Shown here: piece after piece, positions 15,165-22,018 of the stretch
Position numbering within the stretch: the stretch's first letter is position 1
Layout of the letters: every line of letters starts with the position of its first letter
Source of the DNA: Candidatus Anammoxibacter sp.
Lineage (GTDB): Bacteria; Planctomycetota; Brocadiia; Brocadiales; Anammoxibacteraceae
Length of the DNA stretch: 64,000 nt
Reading direction: 5' to 3'
NCBI GenBank assembly: GCA_021777105.1
Contig: JAIQZQ010000043.1
Span: 1 to 64,000 of the forward strand
The notes under the pieces: model-generated
The model's input: only the letters and a program-made list of their open reading frames with translations
Database searches by the model: none
Told to the model about the DNA's origin: nothing
Made by a program: the position numbers and the translations under genes

Positions 15165-15395
15165 TCAAACCTTCATTTTTGCAGTTGTCCGGAAATTCCG
15201 GACAACTGAATTTTCCGCCAACTTGCCTTCGGAAAAAGCGTTACTAATATGTTCTGAAATAGCTCCCTTATTTTTATCAAATAGCTGAGCCATTTGCTCC
15301 AGGGTTAACCATACTGTTCCATTTTCCAGGCTAGCACTGATTTTTATAGCTTCGTTGATAGATTGGTAGATTAGATATAATATTCGGAGGTAGTT
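15165..15395 (-). pseudogene. Second RhuM-family fragment
   Basis: An open frame without a start codon reads ILYLIYQSINEAIKI, ENGTVWLTLEQMAQLF, NKGAISEHISNAFSEGKL and SVVRNFRTTAK, then TGA. It aligns by eye with residues about 5-75 of the RhuM fragment at 14627-14878 but differs at many positions, so it is a distinct, older copy rather than a recent duplicate. Confidence 0.65.
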
Positions 15396-15419
15396 TTAAT
15401 CGTCCAATTGAATTGCGGG

Positions 15420-15845
15420 TTAGACAAGGTTGTTATTGGTCATCAAAACCTTAAAACCTGCCTGTTTGAAATGCTTATCCGATGTTAAAGCGTTCACGAC
15501 ATTATTCTCCTGCATCACAATGAATGATAAACAGTCAACAATGCCCCATGTTTTGTCGTTGTATTTTTTATACATTTCGAATGCTTTTTCAAAAAGCGTA
15601 AAATTGAATTCTACTATCCTTACAGCATCTGAATCCTGAAACGTCTCTATAATCTTTATCGCTTCCTGTTTAAACTTTTTCGCCATTGCATTGCCAATCT
15701 CAAGTAATACAACATCCGTTGTGATTAATGGGTAATCTTCATATTTTATAGACAATTCTATAGCTTTATCGTGATATAGATCATTTTTATTTATTAATGC
15801 GATAACAAAAGAAGTGTCTATAAAAACATTTTTACTCATCGTCAC
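15420..15845 (-). CDS. PIN-domain toxin (VapC-like)
   Basis: A 141-residue PIN nuclease. The four acidic residues expected for Mg-dependent RNA cleavage are visible: Asp10 (VFIDTSFVIAL), Glu49 (VLLEIGNAMAK), Asp104 (GIVDCLSF) and Asp123 (TSDKHF). Length is normal. Two in-frame ATGs are available at 15845 and 15839; the first overlaps the last codons of the upstream small gene, which suggests translational coupling. VapC-type toxins cleave tRNA or rRNA and are held by a small antitoxin, here the 70-residue gene directly upstream. Confidence 0.85.
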   Translation of the reverse strand: MTMSKNVFIDTSFVIALINKNDLYHDKAIELSIKYEDYPLITTDVVLLEIGNAMAKKFKQEAIKIIETFQDSDAVRIVEFNFTLFEKAFEMYKKYNDKTWGIVDCLSFIVMQENNVVNALTSDKHFKQAGFKVLMTNNNLV

Positions 15846-16044
15846 TCTCCAAAGTATGTAAATCCGCGGTTTGGGAAAAATTATTAGGCGCGGAGATGTT
15901 TATACTTCTCAATTTTGACATTAAGTTATGTTGGCTTTTATTTTTTTTCTTCTCTTCAAAATTCTTAATCAAGTTGTATACTTCACTTAAATCACCATCT
16001 GGTATCTTGTTAATTTCTTTAATAATGGTCTCGTGTGTAATCAT
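15832..16044 (-). CDS. Small antitoxin partner of the PIN protein
   Basis: Seventy residues: a helix MITHETIIKEINKIPDGDLS, a second helix EVYNLIKNFEEKKKNK, then an acidic tail ending ESDDE. Small helical proteins starting with a helix of this type commonly precede PIN toxins. The stop overlaps the toxin start by 14 bases. The family name is uncertain; the antitoxin role is inferred from size, order and overlap. Confidence 0.65.
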   Translation of the reverse strand: MITHETIIKEINKIPDGDLSEVYNLIKNFEEKKKNKSQHNLMSKLRSINISAPNNFSQTADLHTLESDDE

Positions 16045-16216
16045 TTTATTAGTAAGTCCTTTTTTAATATTTATTCAAATAGACTATAGAATCCAGATTG
16101 TTAAGCTATTTTAGTGTAGTCTTCCTGTACAGAAAACGCCAGGGTAAAATAGTGTTTCATGTTTTAAGGTATGACCATAAAGCTTCTCTTAGCAAATTTC
16201 GATAACGCAGCAAAAA

Positions 16217-16640
16217 TCATCCGATAAATATGATATCATAATTCATTGAGTTTCCGGTTTTAAACCGTTCATCATTAAGCGCAAAGCCTTTTACAATATA
16301 TTCTTTTAAGCGTTGTGTAATCCAAATACGGAATTGAGTGGCTATCTGTAATTTGATCCGGTATCCACCAGAAATAATTGCGTCAAGATTATAGTATTTG
16401 GTTCGATATTTTTACCATCAGCCGCAGTTGTCAAGAGATCCTTGATAACTGAAGTTTCCGTCAATTCTTTTTCTTCAAAGATGTTTTTTAATGCAACTTG
16501 ATATTTTGTTTAGTAGTTTTAAAAAGCTCAGCTATTGTTTTTTGTGCCGGCCAAACCGTATCATTTTCTATTCGAACATTGATTTTTATAGAGCCTGATT
16601 GAGATTGGCATATCAAAATTTTAGAGTCTTGTTTTGTCAT
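16217..16640 (-). pseudogene. Third RhuM-family copy, two frameshifts
   Basis: From ATG at 16640 the text is MTKQDSKILICQSQSGSIKI, VRIENDTVWPAQKTIAELFK, then in a second frame KNIFEEKELTETSVIKDL, then in a third frame YNLDAIISGGYRIKLQIATQ, FRIWITQRLKEYIVKGFALN and DERFKTGNSMNYD, ending TGA at 16217. These are the successive conserved blocks of RhuM (xxYNLDxIISVGYRVxS, FRIWATxxLKEYIVKGF). Two frame changes and loss of the C-terminal domain make it non-functional. Confidence 0.8.
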
Positions 16641-16839
16641 TCGGTTTCCTTAAAATGTTTTGTCATGCTATTCAAGCAATGAAAAAATTCTAGGGTAATT
16701 CTTTAAATATCATGTTTGGCTTTTAATCATAAAAACAACTTCAAATCGGGATTATAATACTATTATTTATTGAAGAACAACAAATTTTTTGTTATAAACG
16801 TAACCTTTATCACATCTCAATTTAGGTTGTAGTATTTAA

Positions 16840-17340
16840 ATGCATTTATATAAACTTCAAAACAGATTTTTTCGATTCACGTTTTTAGCGATATTTTTTT
16901 TAGTGTCGATAAAGTCTTCCATTATTGTTTTGGCCTCATACTCAATAGAGGATAAATCCGTTGATGTTAATATTGAGTCTGAAGTTAAAACTGAAGAGGT
17001 CGCAATGAGCGAAGGTTGCTGTTGCGATATGGATAAAATGCCTAAAGGCGGTTGTTGCTGCGCTGCGCCGGTTTTAGGAAATGAGACTATGCAAACAGAA
17101 ACCGGAACTAATGATAACCTTCTGTTTAAAACGTTTATTGATAGAGCTAAATGCGCCGGTAATGCGCCGGGCTCTTTTATCGCCGGCAATTTAAGCGTTT
17201 ATTCCTTGCCTCAGATTGAGTTATTAAGCTTTTATTTTCAAAGAAACATATCTTCAATATTTTTTCTAAACAGCATTGTTTCCGATATTAGGCCTTCATT
17301 GCTGTTCAGGCCTCCTAAATTTTCAATATTAATATCTTAA
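16840..17340 (+). CDS. Cys-rich membrane protein, CCC-CCC-RPP family (paralogue C)
   Basis: The 166-residue third member of the family. The N-terminal hydrophobic helix spans about 12-31. A linker with many Glu and Val leads to EGCCCDMDKMPKGGCCCAA: Cys triplets at 60-62 and 72-74, nine residues apart. Cys105 follows in DRAKCAGNAPGSF, and LFRPPK is at 155-160. It opens the plus-strand arm, followed by two secreted-protein genes, the second a relative of the 11321 gene. The stop codon TAA lies inside the left terminal repeat of a MITE-like element (17337-17542), so the final residues may have been set by its insertion. Function unknown. Confidence 0.7.
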   Translation: MHLYKLQNRFFRFTFLAIFFLVSIKSSIIVLASYSIEDKSVDVNIESEVKTEEVAMSEGCCCDMDKMPKGGCCCAAPVLGNETMQTETGTNDNLLFKTFIDRAKCAGNAPGSFIAGNLSVYSLPQIELLSFYFQRNISSIFFLNSIVSDIRPSLLFRPPKFSILIS

Positions 17341-17542
17341 TTGAGCGATTCCTATTTGTGGTTATCAACTAATTTGTTAAACAGATGATAATTACGATGA
17401 ATTAGCCATTCACCTATTAAGAGAAGATCAAAAACATGCGTGTCATTTCGAGTGAATACGAGAAATCCTGAAACTGTGACGGTTTTAGATTTCTCCCGAT
17501 GGTCGAAATGACAAATCAAGCCGGCAAATCGCTCAATTTAGG
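17337..17542. mobile_element. MITE-like element, AATTGAGCGATT ends (copy 2)
   Basis: About 206 bp with a perfect 12-bp inverted pair AATTGAGCGATT / AATCGCTCAATT at its ends. The interior carries GTCATTTCGA ... GAGAAATCC ... GATTTCTCCC ... TCGAAATGAC, a second nested palindrome shared with 60117-60348. It overlaps the stop codon of the gene at 16840-17340. Confidence 0.7.
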
Positions 17543-17632
17543 TAATATTAACTTAATTGGAAAATTTGGAGGTTATGGATTTGAATATTCATAGCCATAA
17601 TATTGAAAAATGTTTTTTTAAAGGAAATTAAT

Positions 17633-18217
17633 ATGAAGAAATATTCAGGAAAATTATCGATTTTTATTTTAACATTTCTGTTTGGGGTGGCGTTTCTGCC
17701 GTGTTTTTATGGGAATGCGTCTATTGCAGGAGGTTTGCACAAAAGAGTTGAAAAAAGCGGAGGTGGGTTAAACAAGGATCATACATTCTCATTAAGGGTA
17801 GACGCTGAAGCAGGAGCGTTAAACACGGTTTTGATAACAAAAGATGCCGGTGAAAACCCTATCAAACTTGATAAAGCTTACCTTTTTGTGCACAACGGAC
17901 TTAACGCGGGCAACATTCACCTTCATAATCTTGTTGTTGACGGCAAGTTCCTGCTTAACTTCGGCATGGGCGAGCTCAATTTTGTAATGGCCGGTTCGGG
18001 CGGAACAGCCACGGTAAACCCAAGAGGCGCGGAACTGACTAAAATCATTAGCGATGTAATGAACACGGATGGTCTTGAAATACTCGCCAACAAATCAATT
18101 GAATTTGATTTTATGGCCGCGCCTATGAACGATCCGCTTCCATCTCCGGTGGGTTTAATAATTAATGTTAAATCCGATGCCGGCTCGGAAGTTTCCGTTA
18201 AAATGGTTGATAATTAA
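17633..18217 (+). CDS. Secreted protein of unknown function
   Basis: A 194-residue exported protein starting at the ATG at 17633, which has AAAGGAA 6 bases upstream; an in-frame ATG at 17603 lacks a binding site. The signal peptide covers about 1-28. The mature part is beta-rich, with TFSLRVDAEAGALNTVLI, a central KAYLFVHNGLNAGNIHLHNL and VVDGKFLLNFGMGELNFVMA, then a Gly/Thr turn and a final strand SEVSVKMVDN. The HLHNLVVDG stretch recalls cupredoxin-like or other metal-site strands, but no Cys and no clear ligand set is present. I do not recognise a family. It lies between Cys-rich paralogue C and the second Ig-like protein. Confidence 0.65.
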   Translation: MKKYSGKLSIFILTFLFGVAFLPCFYGNASIAGGLHKRVEKSGGGLNKDHTFSLRVDAEAGALNTVLITKDAGENPIKLDKAYLFVHNGLNAGNIHLHNLVVDGKFLLNFGMGELNFVMAGSGGTATVNPRGAELTKIISDVMNTDGLEILANKSIEFDFMAAPMNDPLPSPVGLIINVKSDAGSEVSVKMVDN

Positions 18218-18220
18218 AAT

Positions 18221-18315
18221 CTAAATTGAAAGGTACCTATCACCCTCTTCTAACCCCTCCATCAAGGGAGGGGCAATGGGAGAGGGGATGAGGTATTTAA
18301 AATTATTCAATTTAG
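18221..18315. mobile_element. Short element with CTAAATTGAA ends (copy 3)
   Basis: About 95 bp from CTAAATTGAAAGG to ATTCAATTTAG, enclosing an inverted-orientation copy of the C/G-rich palindrome (CCCCTCCATCAAGGGAGGGG). It begins 4 bases after the stop of the 17633 gene. The rest of the gap to 18550 contains only a small GCAGTCTGCAAGACTGC hairpin. Confidence 0.55.
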
Positions 18316-18550
18316 TATCTTATCAGTTAAGTTTTGACAAGATATTTAAAAGTTTCACTAAATCGTAAAGCAAAAACGTTTAGAAGCAGTCTGCAAGACT
18401 GCGCCGGCTTTTAACTTTTCACCTTGATCTTGTTTCGCTTTTGCTCTTTTATTAGTGTAGATTAGTGAAGATTAGTGGTTAATTCGCTTTTGATTTTCCC
18501 CTTTTCCGGTTTATCCGGGTTAGGTTAAAAAATGTTAAAAGGAACATATT

Positions 18551-19300
18551 ATGAGTTTAAGAATTTTTATAACTTTTTTGATTGGTTTAACACTATTTGT
18601 ATGCCAATCTGTTTTTGTTAATAGTAATGTGTTCGCCCATGTTGAAATAACCCAACCTCAACTGGACGAGGTTTTGCAGGCAAACACAATGTATACTATA
18701 AAATGGGCAACCGGCTCGGGCGAGGTTAAGGCGGACTCCAGTTTTGACATAAGGTTCAGCTCTGATAATGGAACAACCTGGGAAATTGTCGTTGAAGGCC
18801 TTGATATAGAGGCGCGAGATTTTGAATGGAAGGTCGCCAATGTTAATTCCGAGCAATGCATAATTGAGGTTAAAGAAGACCGGATTTCGCCAATAGGGCA
18901 TGGAGCGCAAGGGCGTAGCGCGGTTTTTACAATAGAAAAGACCAAGCCCTTTTCGTTTAATTGCCAAAAAGAGTTTAATGAATGGGTCTTGGGCATTGAA
19001 AAACTTAACATGGATGTTGGCGACGTTCAGGAGTGCGTCCTGAAACTTGGTCAACCAAAAGCCGGCGAGCAAGTTAAGATTGCCTATAGTTTGAGGAAAT
19101 GGGGCAAGGCTTCAATTGAATTGTCTCCCAACATAATGAAAACAGATGAAAACGGCGAGTTAAGAATCTTTATCTCCGCAATAGCCGAAGGCATAGACTG
19201 GGTTGCCTGGGCCATACCAGACTCAAAAGGTAAGTTTCGGTTTAACAAAAACGCCTATGACGAGGGAAGCGCTTGGGGTATGTTTGTAGAAGCGCGGTAA
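18551..19300 (+). CDS. Secreted Ig-like protein with predicted N-terminal histidine (copy 2)
   Basis: A 249-residue paralogue of the 11321-12058 protein. The signal peptide ends SNVFA, so His30 would be first (HVEITQPQLDEV). Domain 1 (about 30-125): NTMYTIKWAT, FDIRFSSDNGTTW, FEWKVAN. The linker FSFNCQKEFNEWVLGIEKL keeps the same two Cys. Domain 2 (about 160-249): DENGELRIFISA, IDWVAWAIPD, SAWGMFVEAR. An extra Cys (SEQCIIEV) is found only in this copy. The ribosome-binding site AAAAGGAA lies 7 bases before the ATG. The gene ends the plus-strand arm. Two diverged but colinear copies on opposite strands point to an old duplication of the module. Function is unknown. Confidence 0.8.
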   Translation: MSLRIFITFLIGLTLFVCQSVFVNSNVFAHVEITQPQLDEVLQANTMYTIKWATGSGEVKADSSFDIRFSSDNGTTWEIVVEGLDIEARDFEWKVANVNSEQCIIEVKEDRISPIGHGAQGRSAVFTIEKTKPFSFNCQKEFNEWVLGIEKLNMDVGDVQECVLKLGQPKAGEQVKIAYSLRKWGKASIELSPNIMKTDENGELRIFISAIAEGIDWVAWAIPDSKGKFRFNKNAYDEGSAWGMFVEAR

Positions 19301-19412
19301 ATGCCGCGCTCGCAATATGTAACCTTATAAATTTTATAAGGCTGCGCATGGATGCTTTATGTATTTAGCGCGGCTTTGTTCTTTTAACTATTCAAAATGT
19401 TTTAAAAGTAGT

Positions 19413-19434
19413 GGCACAGGCATCCTTGCCTGTG
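19413..19434. repeat. CACAGGCA-type palindrome, single copy
   Basis: GGCACAGGCATCCTTGCCTGTG, an 8-bp stem with a 4-base loop, the same unit as at 11232-11290. It lies about 110 bases after the stop of the preceding gene and could serve as its terminator. Confidence 0.6.
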
Positions 19435-19515
19435 TATCAATTAATCACTTTCCGGCTCCCAAAAACCTCTGCTTTCAGTAAAAAAACAGCGTCAATTAGG
19501 ATAAAAGCATATCAA

Positions 19516-19560
19516 CACACCTCCAGTATGTCAGTATAATGCCAACATATTGGAGATGTG
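19516..19560. repeat. 16-bp imperfect inverted repeat
   Basis: CACACCTCCAGTATGT and ACATATTGGAGATGTG pair at 14 of 16 positions around a 13-base loop. No gene overlaps it. It lies between the envelope locus and the convergent HigBA pair and may be a terminator or a small mobile hairpin. Confidence 0.5.
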
Positions 19561-19692
19561 TCAATGGTATGGAAGTTATGTGATCACTCCTTGATCAGGG
19601 ATTATAGGATGGTGGTTGGGTAGAGGCGCGAAACCCAACATATATTGCGGCAACAGCCGGTTATTTTCGTCCTTTAATTTAATCTGCATTTT

Positions 19693-19995
19693 TTATACTG
19701 AAAAACCAAAATGACTTCCATCCGACATTTCAACATCAATGTTTAATTTGCCGCCTATTGCTTCGATGTACTTTTTTAGAGTGGATAATTTTATATCCTG
19801 ACCAACTTTCTCCATATCTGAAATAGTTGGTTGTTTTACACCCATAGCTCCGGCAAGTTCCTTCTGTGTTAACTTTGCCTTTTCCCTCAATTCGGCCAGA
19901 TGTATATTTAGCAACATTTCTGATGCCAGCTCTTTAGCTTTTTCCACAACTTCCGGTTTTTCAGTTGCAAGAATTTCTTGTAGTGTTCTAGCCAT
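19693..19995 (-). CDS. XRE-family antitoxin (HigA-like)
   Basis: A 100-residue protein with a helix-turn-helix at about 35-75: LREKAKLTQKELAGAMGVKQ, PTISDMEKV, then KLSTLKKYIEAIGGKLNIDV. Upstream residues 1-34 form a helix that probably contacts the toxin. The ATG overlaps the toxin stop by one base (TAATG), giving toxin-first order as in HigBA systems. It is expected to repress the operon through the palindrome upstream of the toxin. Confidence 0.87.
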   Translation of the reverse strand: MARTLQEILATEKPEVVEKAKELASEMLLNIHLAELREKAKLTQKELAGAMGVKQPTISDMEKVGQDIKLSTLKKYIEAIGGKLNIDVEMSDGSHFGFSV

Positions 19996-20345
19996 TACTT
20001 TTCCTTTATACTGTTTAAATGAATACGATATTCTTTGTCTGCTAAAGGGATCATTCGCTTATAAAACCGCTTTTCATCTCCTACTTTGCTAGCTGCGCAT
20101 AGCAAAATACCTTTTCTTTCCGGATCAAATGCAAAAAAAGCCCTTAATGGATCCCCTTTACTTTGAATACGCAGTTCTTTCATATTTGAATGATCTGAAC
20201 CTTTCACTGTATCGGCAAATGGTCGCGATAAATGTGGGCCTTTTTCTCTCAATAACAACATGCCTGCGATAACGTTGGCTCTATCTGCATCACTTTGGCA
20301 ATCAAACCATTCGTCAAATATGTCTGTTGTAATTACATCCCACAT
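19995..20345 (-). CDS. RelE/HigB-type toxin (Gp49-like)
   Basis: A 116-residue RelE/ParE-superfamily protein of the phage Gp49-like HigB branch: WDVITTDIFDEWFDCQSDAD, LREKGPHLSRPFADTVKGSD, HSNMKELRIQSKGDPLRAFF and AFDPERKGILLCAASKVGDE, KRFYKRMIPLAD. The conserved basic/aromatic residues of the RNase site (LRIQ..G..RAFFAFD, K.FY) are all present. A good ribosome-binding site, AGGAGA, precedes the ATG. These toxins cleave mRNA at the ribosome. The antitoxin follows with a one-base overlap. Confidence 0.88.
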   Translation of the reverse strand: MWDVITTDIFDEWFDCQSDADRANVIAGMLLLREKGPHLSRPFADTVKGSDHSNMKELRIQSKGDPLRAFFAFDPERKGILLCAASKVGDEKRFYKRMIPLADKEYRIHLNSIKEK

Positions 20346-20367
20346 AAATAATATATCTCCTAACCAA

Positions 20368-20387
20368 ATATAGGATATAGCCTATAT
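20368..20387. promoter_or_regulatory. Likely operator of the HigBA operon
   Basis: ATATAGG-ATATAG-CCTATAT is a 7-bp inverted repeat with a 6-base spacer, 22 bases upstream of the toxin ATG. Position and symmetry fit a binding site for the XRE antitoxin dimer. Confidence 0.55.
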
Positions 20388-20465
20388 AGGTTTAAGTCAA
20401 TAATCAACTGAAAATTTTAAAATATGTTTATAACATTATAATCCTGTTCCATAAATTACATTAGA

Positions 20466-20578
20466 GGATAACGTCAGCATTAACCAGCGTTTTGTAGTAG
20501 TGTTTTTGTCGTGCTAGGCTCTTTTAGCACAGCAAAAACACTGCGGAAAAACGTCTGTGTTAAATGCTGGCGTTAGGC
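20466..20578 (-). other. attC-like recombination site (integron cassette)
   Basis: A 113-bp imperfect palindrome. Read on the minus strand it starts GCCTAACGCCAGCATTTAAC (R box RYYYAAC = GCCTAAC), passes an inner pair GTGTTTTTGCTGTGCTA / TAGCACGACAAAAACAC around a short loop, and ends GGTTAATGCTGACGTTATCC, where the right core GTTATCC deviates from GTTRRRY. Unpaired bases interrupt the arms, as in true attC sites. The stop codon of the nuclease/propeller gene lies inside the GCCTAAC box, the usual position in a gene cassette. No integrase gene or second attC is seen in the window. Confidence 0.6.
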
Positions 20579-22018
20579 ATATTTGTCTAGATCAATAAAG
20601 ATAAGTGCGTTTTTTCCTGGGTACGTAACAACGACCTTATCATTTATAATTGCAACATCTTTCGGTCCGTTGGGAGCCTCGCCAAGAAAGATAGAGTCGA
20701 TTATCTTTCCATCCGACTTGTTCAATATAGATAACTCACAGTTATTCCTATTAACAGTGACCAACTTATCTCGGTATATTGCTTGAGAAAGTGGGTCAAC
20801 CCATGAAAAATGTTTATTGTATTTGTTCTTAGGGAAACTATAGTTCTCTAAAATCTCGTGACTTTTTCCGCAGATTTTGTAGATACCTTTTTTTGACTGG
20901 AACATTCCAACATATACGCACTCGTTCGGCACATCGTAGGTCAGACAAATCGGAGTGGCATCGTCGCTACGATTATTCTCTATTTCCGCCAAATATATAT
21001 TGCCAACATATTGATCAATTTTGGAATCATATATTGCTAGAAAACAGTTTCCTCCAAAATATGAGCGACCATTTATTTGTCCTCCCCTCTGTATTCCTAT
21101 GTAAATCACTCCGTTGCTCGGGTGTGCCATAACAGTAAGCGAACCTCTTCCCCCATCAGGGTAAGGAATTTCATTGTACTCGTACGTTGCACTATCAATA
21201 ATGAATAGACTATTTACTTTATTACTAGCAAAATATATATTCCTGCCATCATGTGATGCAGAAATCGCACCTTGCCCACCACCAGGTATAAAAATCCTTT
21301 TAACTATTGACTTCGTTTTTAGATCAATAGCTAATATGAAATCGGAAAATACCTGTCCTAGAAATAGCTTTCCATCAGTGACGGCCATATCACCTGGCGG
21401 ATATTGCCTTATTACCCTTTGGTTGGTCTTATGCGATTTTTCTTCATAGTTGTCTAGTTCTATTACGCTCTCTATGATCTTATCTTCTGGATTAACTAAT
21501 GTAATATTTCCCGATTTCCAGTTTCCAACAACCAGACTCTTCTCATATTTGGCTATTTTTTGAGGTTGCCCACCATTTGGAAAAGTATAAAGAGCAATTC
21601 CACTATCAGGGTCATTAACTAAGCTCAATTGTTTTTCTTTAGATCTGGCCGAAGCTACTGTATTTTCAAACTCTTTCAAAGACGTAACAAGAGTAATGTT
21701 TGAAAATCGGGCTGCATCGTAAGCGCAGGGTTGAAATCCCTTTTCACTAATAATTATCCCTCGATCAGCGCCAACGTCATCTACAATATATTTCAATGCT
21801 GCTATCTTTTCTTTTGGAACTTTCTGGGTATTCCAGAATTTGCACTCCACCACCCAACTGCAGTCAATTCCATGTTGTAAAAAAGTAACAAACACATCAA
21901 TATCATGTATTGCACGCGCTCCTTTTACGCGCGCTTCAATTTCAGTCGAGTACCCTAAGGCTTGAAACACTTTTGATGTTTCAACCTGGTATTCGCGCCA
22001 GTTTTTATATAAAGTCAA
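20573..22018 (-). CDS. Mrr-like restriction nuclease fused to a beta-propeller
   Basis: A 481-residue two-part protein. Residues 1-120 match the Mrr-type PD-(D/E)XK fold: helix REYQVETSKVFQALGY, then HDIDVFV (Asp41), WVVECKFW (Glu58, Lys60), and the conserved VDDVGADRGIIISEKGFQP. From about 130 to the end the protein consists of repeated blades of the YncE/NHL style: GDMAVTDGKLFLGQVFSDFI, GAISASHDGRNIYFASN, GPKDVAIINDKVVVTYPGKN. The nuclease core is complete, so the protein could cut DNA; the propeller may sense or bind a partner. The stop codon lies in the R box of an attC-like palindrome. I infer a cassette-borne defence protein. I know no described system with this exact fusion. Confidence 0.8.
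   Translation of the reverse strand: MTLYKNWREYQVETSKVFQALGYSTEIEARVKGARAIHDIDVFVTFLQHGIDCSWVVECKFWNTQKVPKEKIAALKYIVDDVGADRGIIISEKGFQPCAYDAARFSNITLVTSLKEFENTVASARSKEKQLSLVNDPDSGIALYTFPNGGQPQKIAKYEKSLVVGNWKSGNITLVNPEDKIIESVIELDNYEEKSHKTNQRVIRQYPPGDMAVTDGKLFLGQVFSDFILAIDLKTKSIVKRIFIPGGGQGAISASHDGRNIYFASNKVNSLFIIDSATYEYNEIPYPDGGRGSLTVMAHPSNGVIYIGIQRGGQINGRSYFGGNCFLAIYDSKIDQYVGNIYLAEIENNRSDDATPICLTYDVPNECVYVGMFQSKKGIYKICGKSHEILENYSFPKNKYNKHFSWVDPLSQAIYRDKLVTVNRNNCELSILNKSDGKIIDSIFLGEAPNGPKDVAIINDKVVVTYPGKNALIFIDLDKYA

Noticed and set aside
19516-19560. Considered as a second attC site flanking the HigBA pair
   Set aside because: No RYYYAAC or GTTRRRY boxes at its ends and far too short; an ordinary hairpin.
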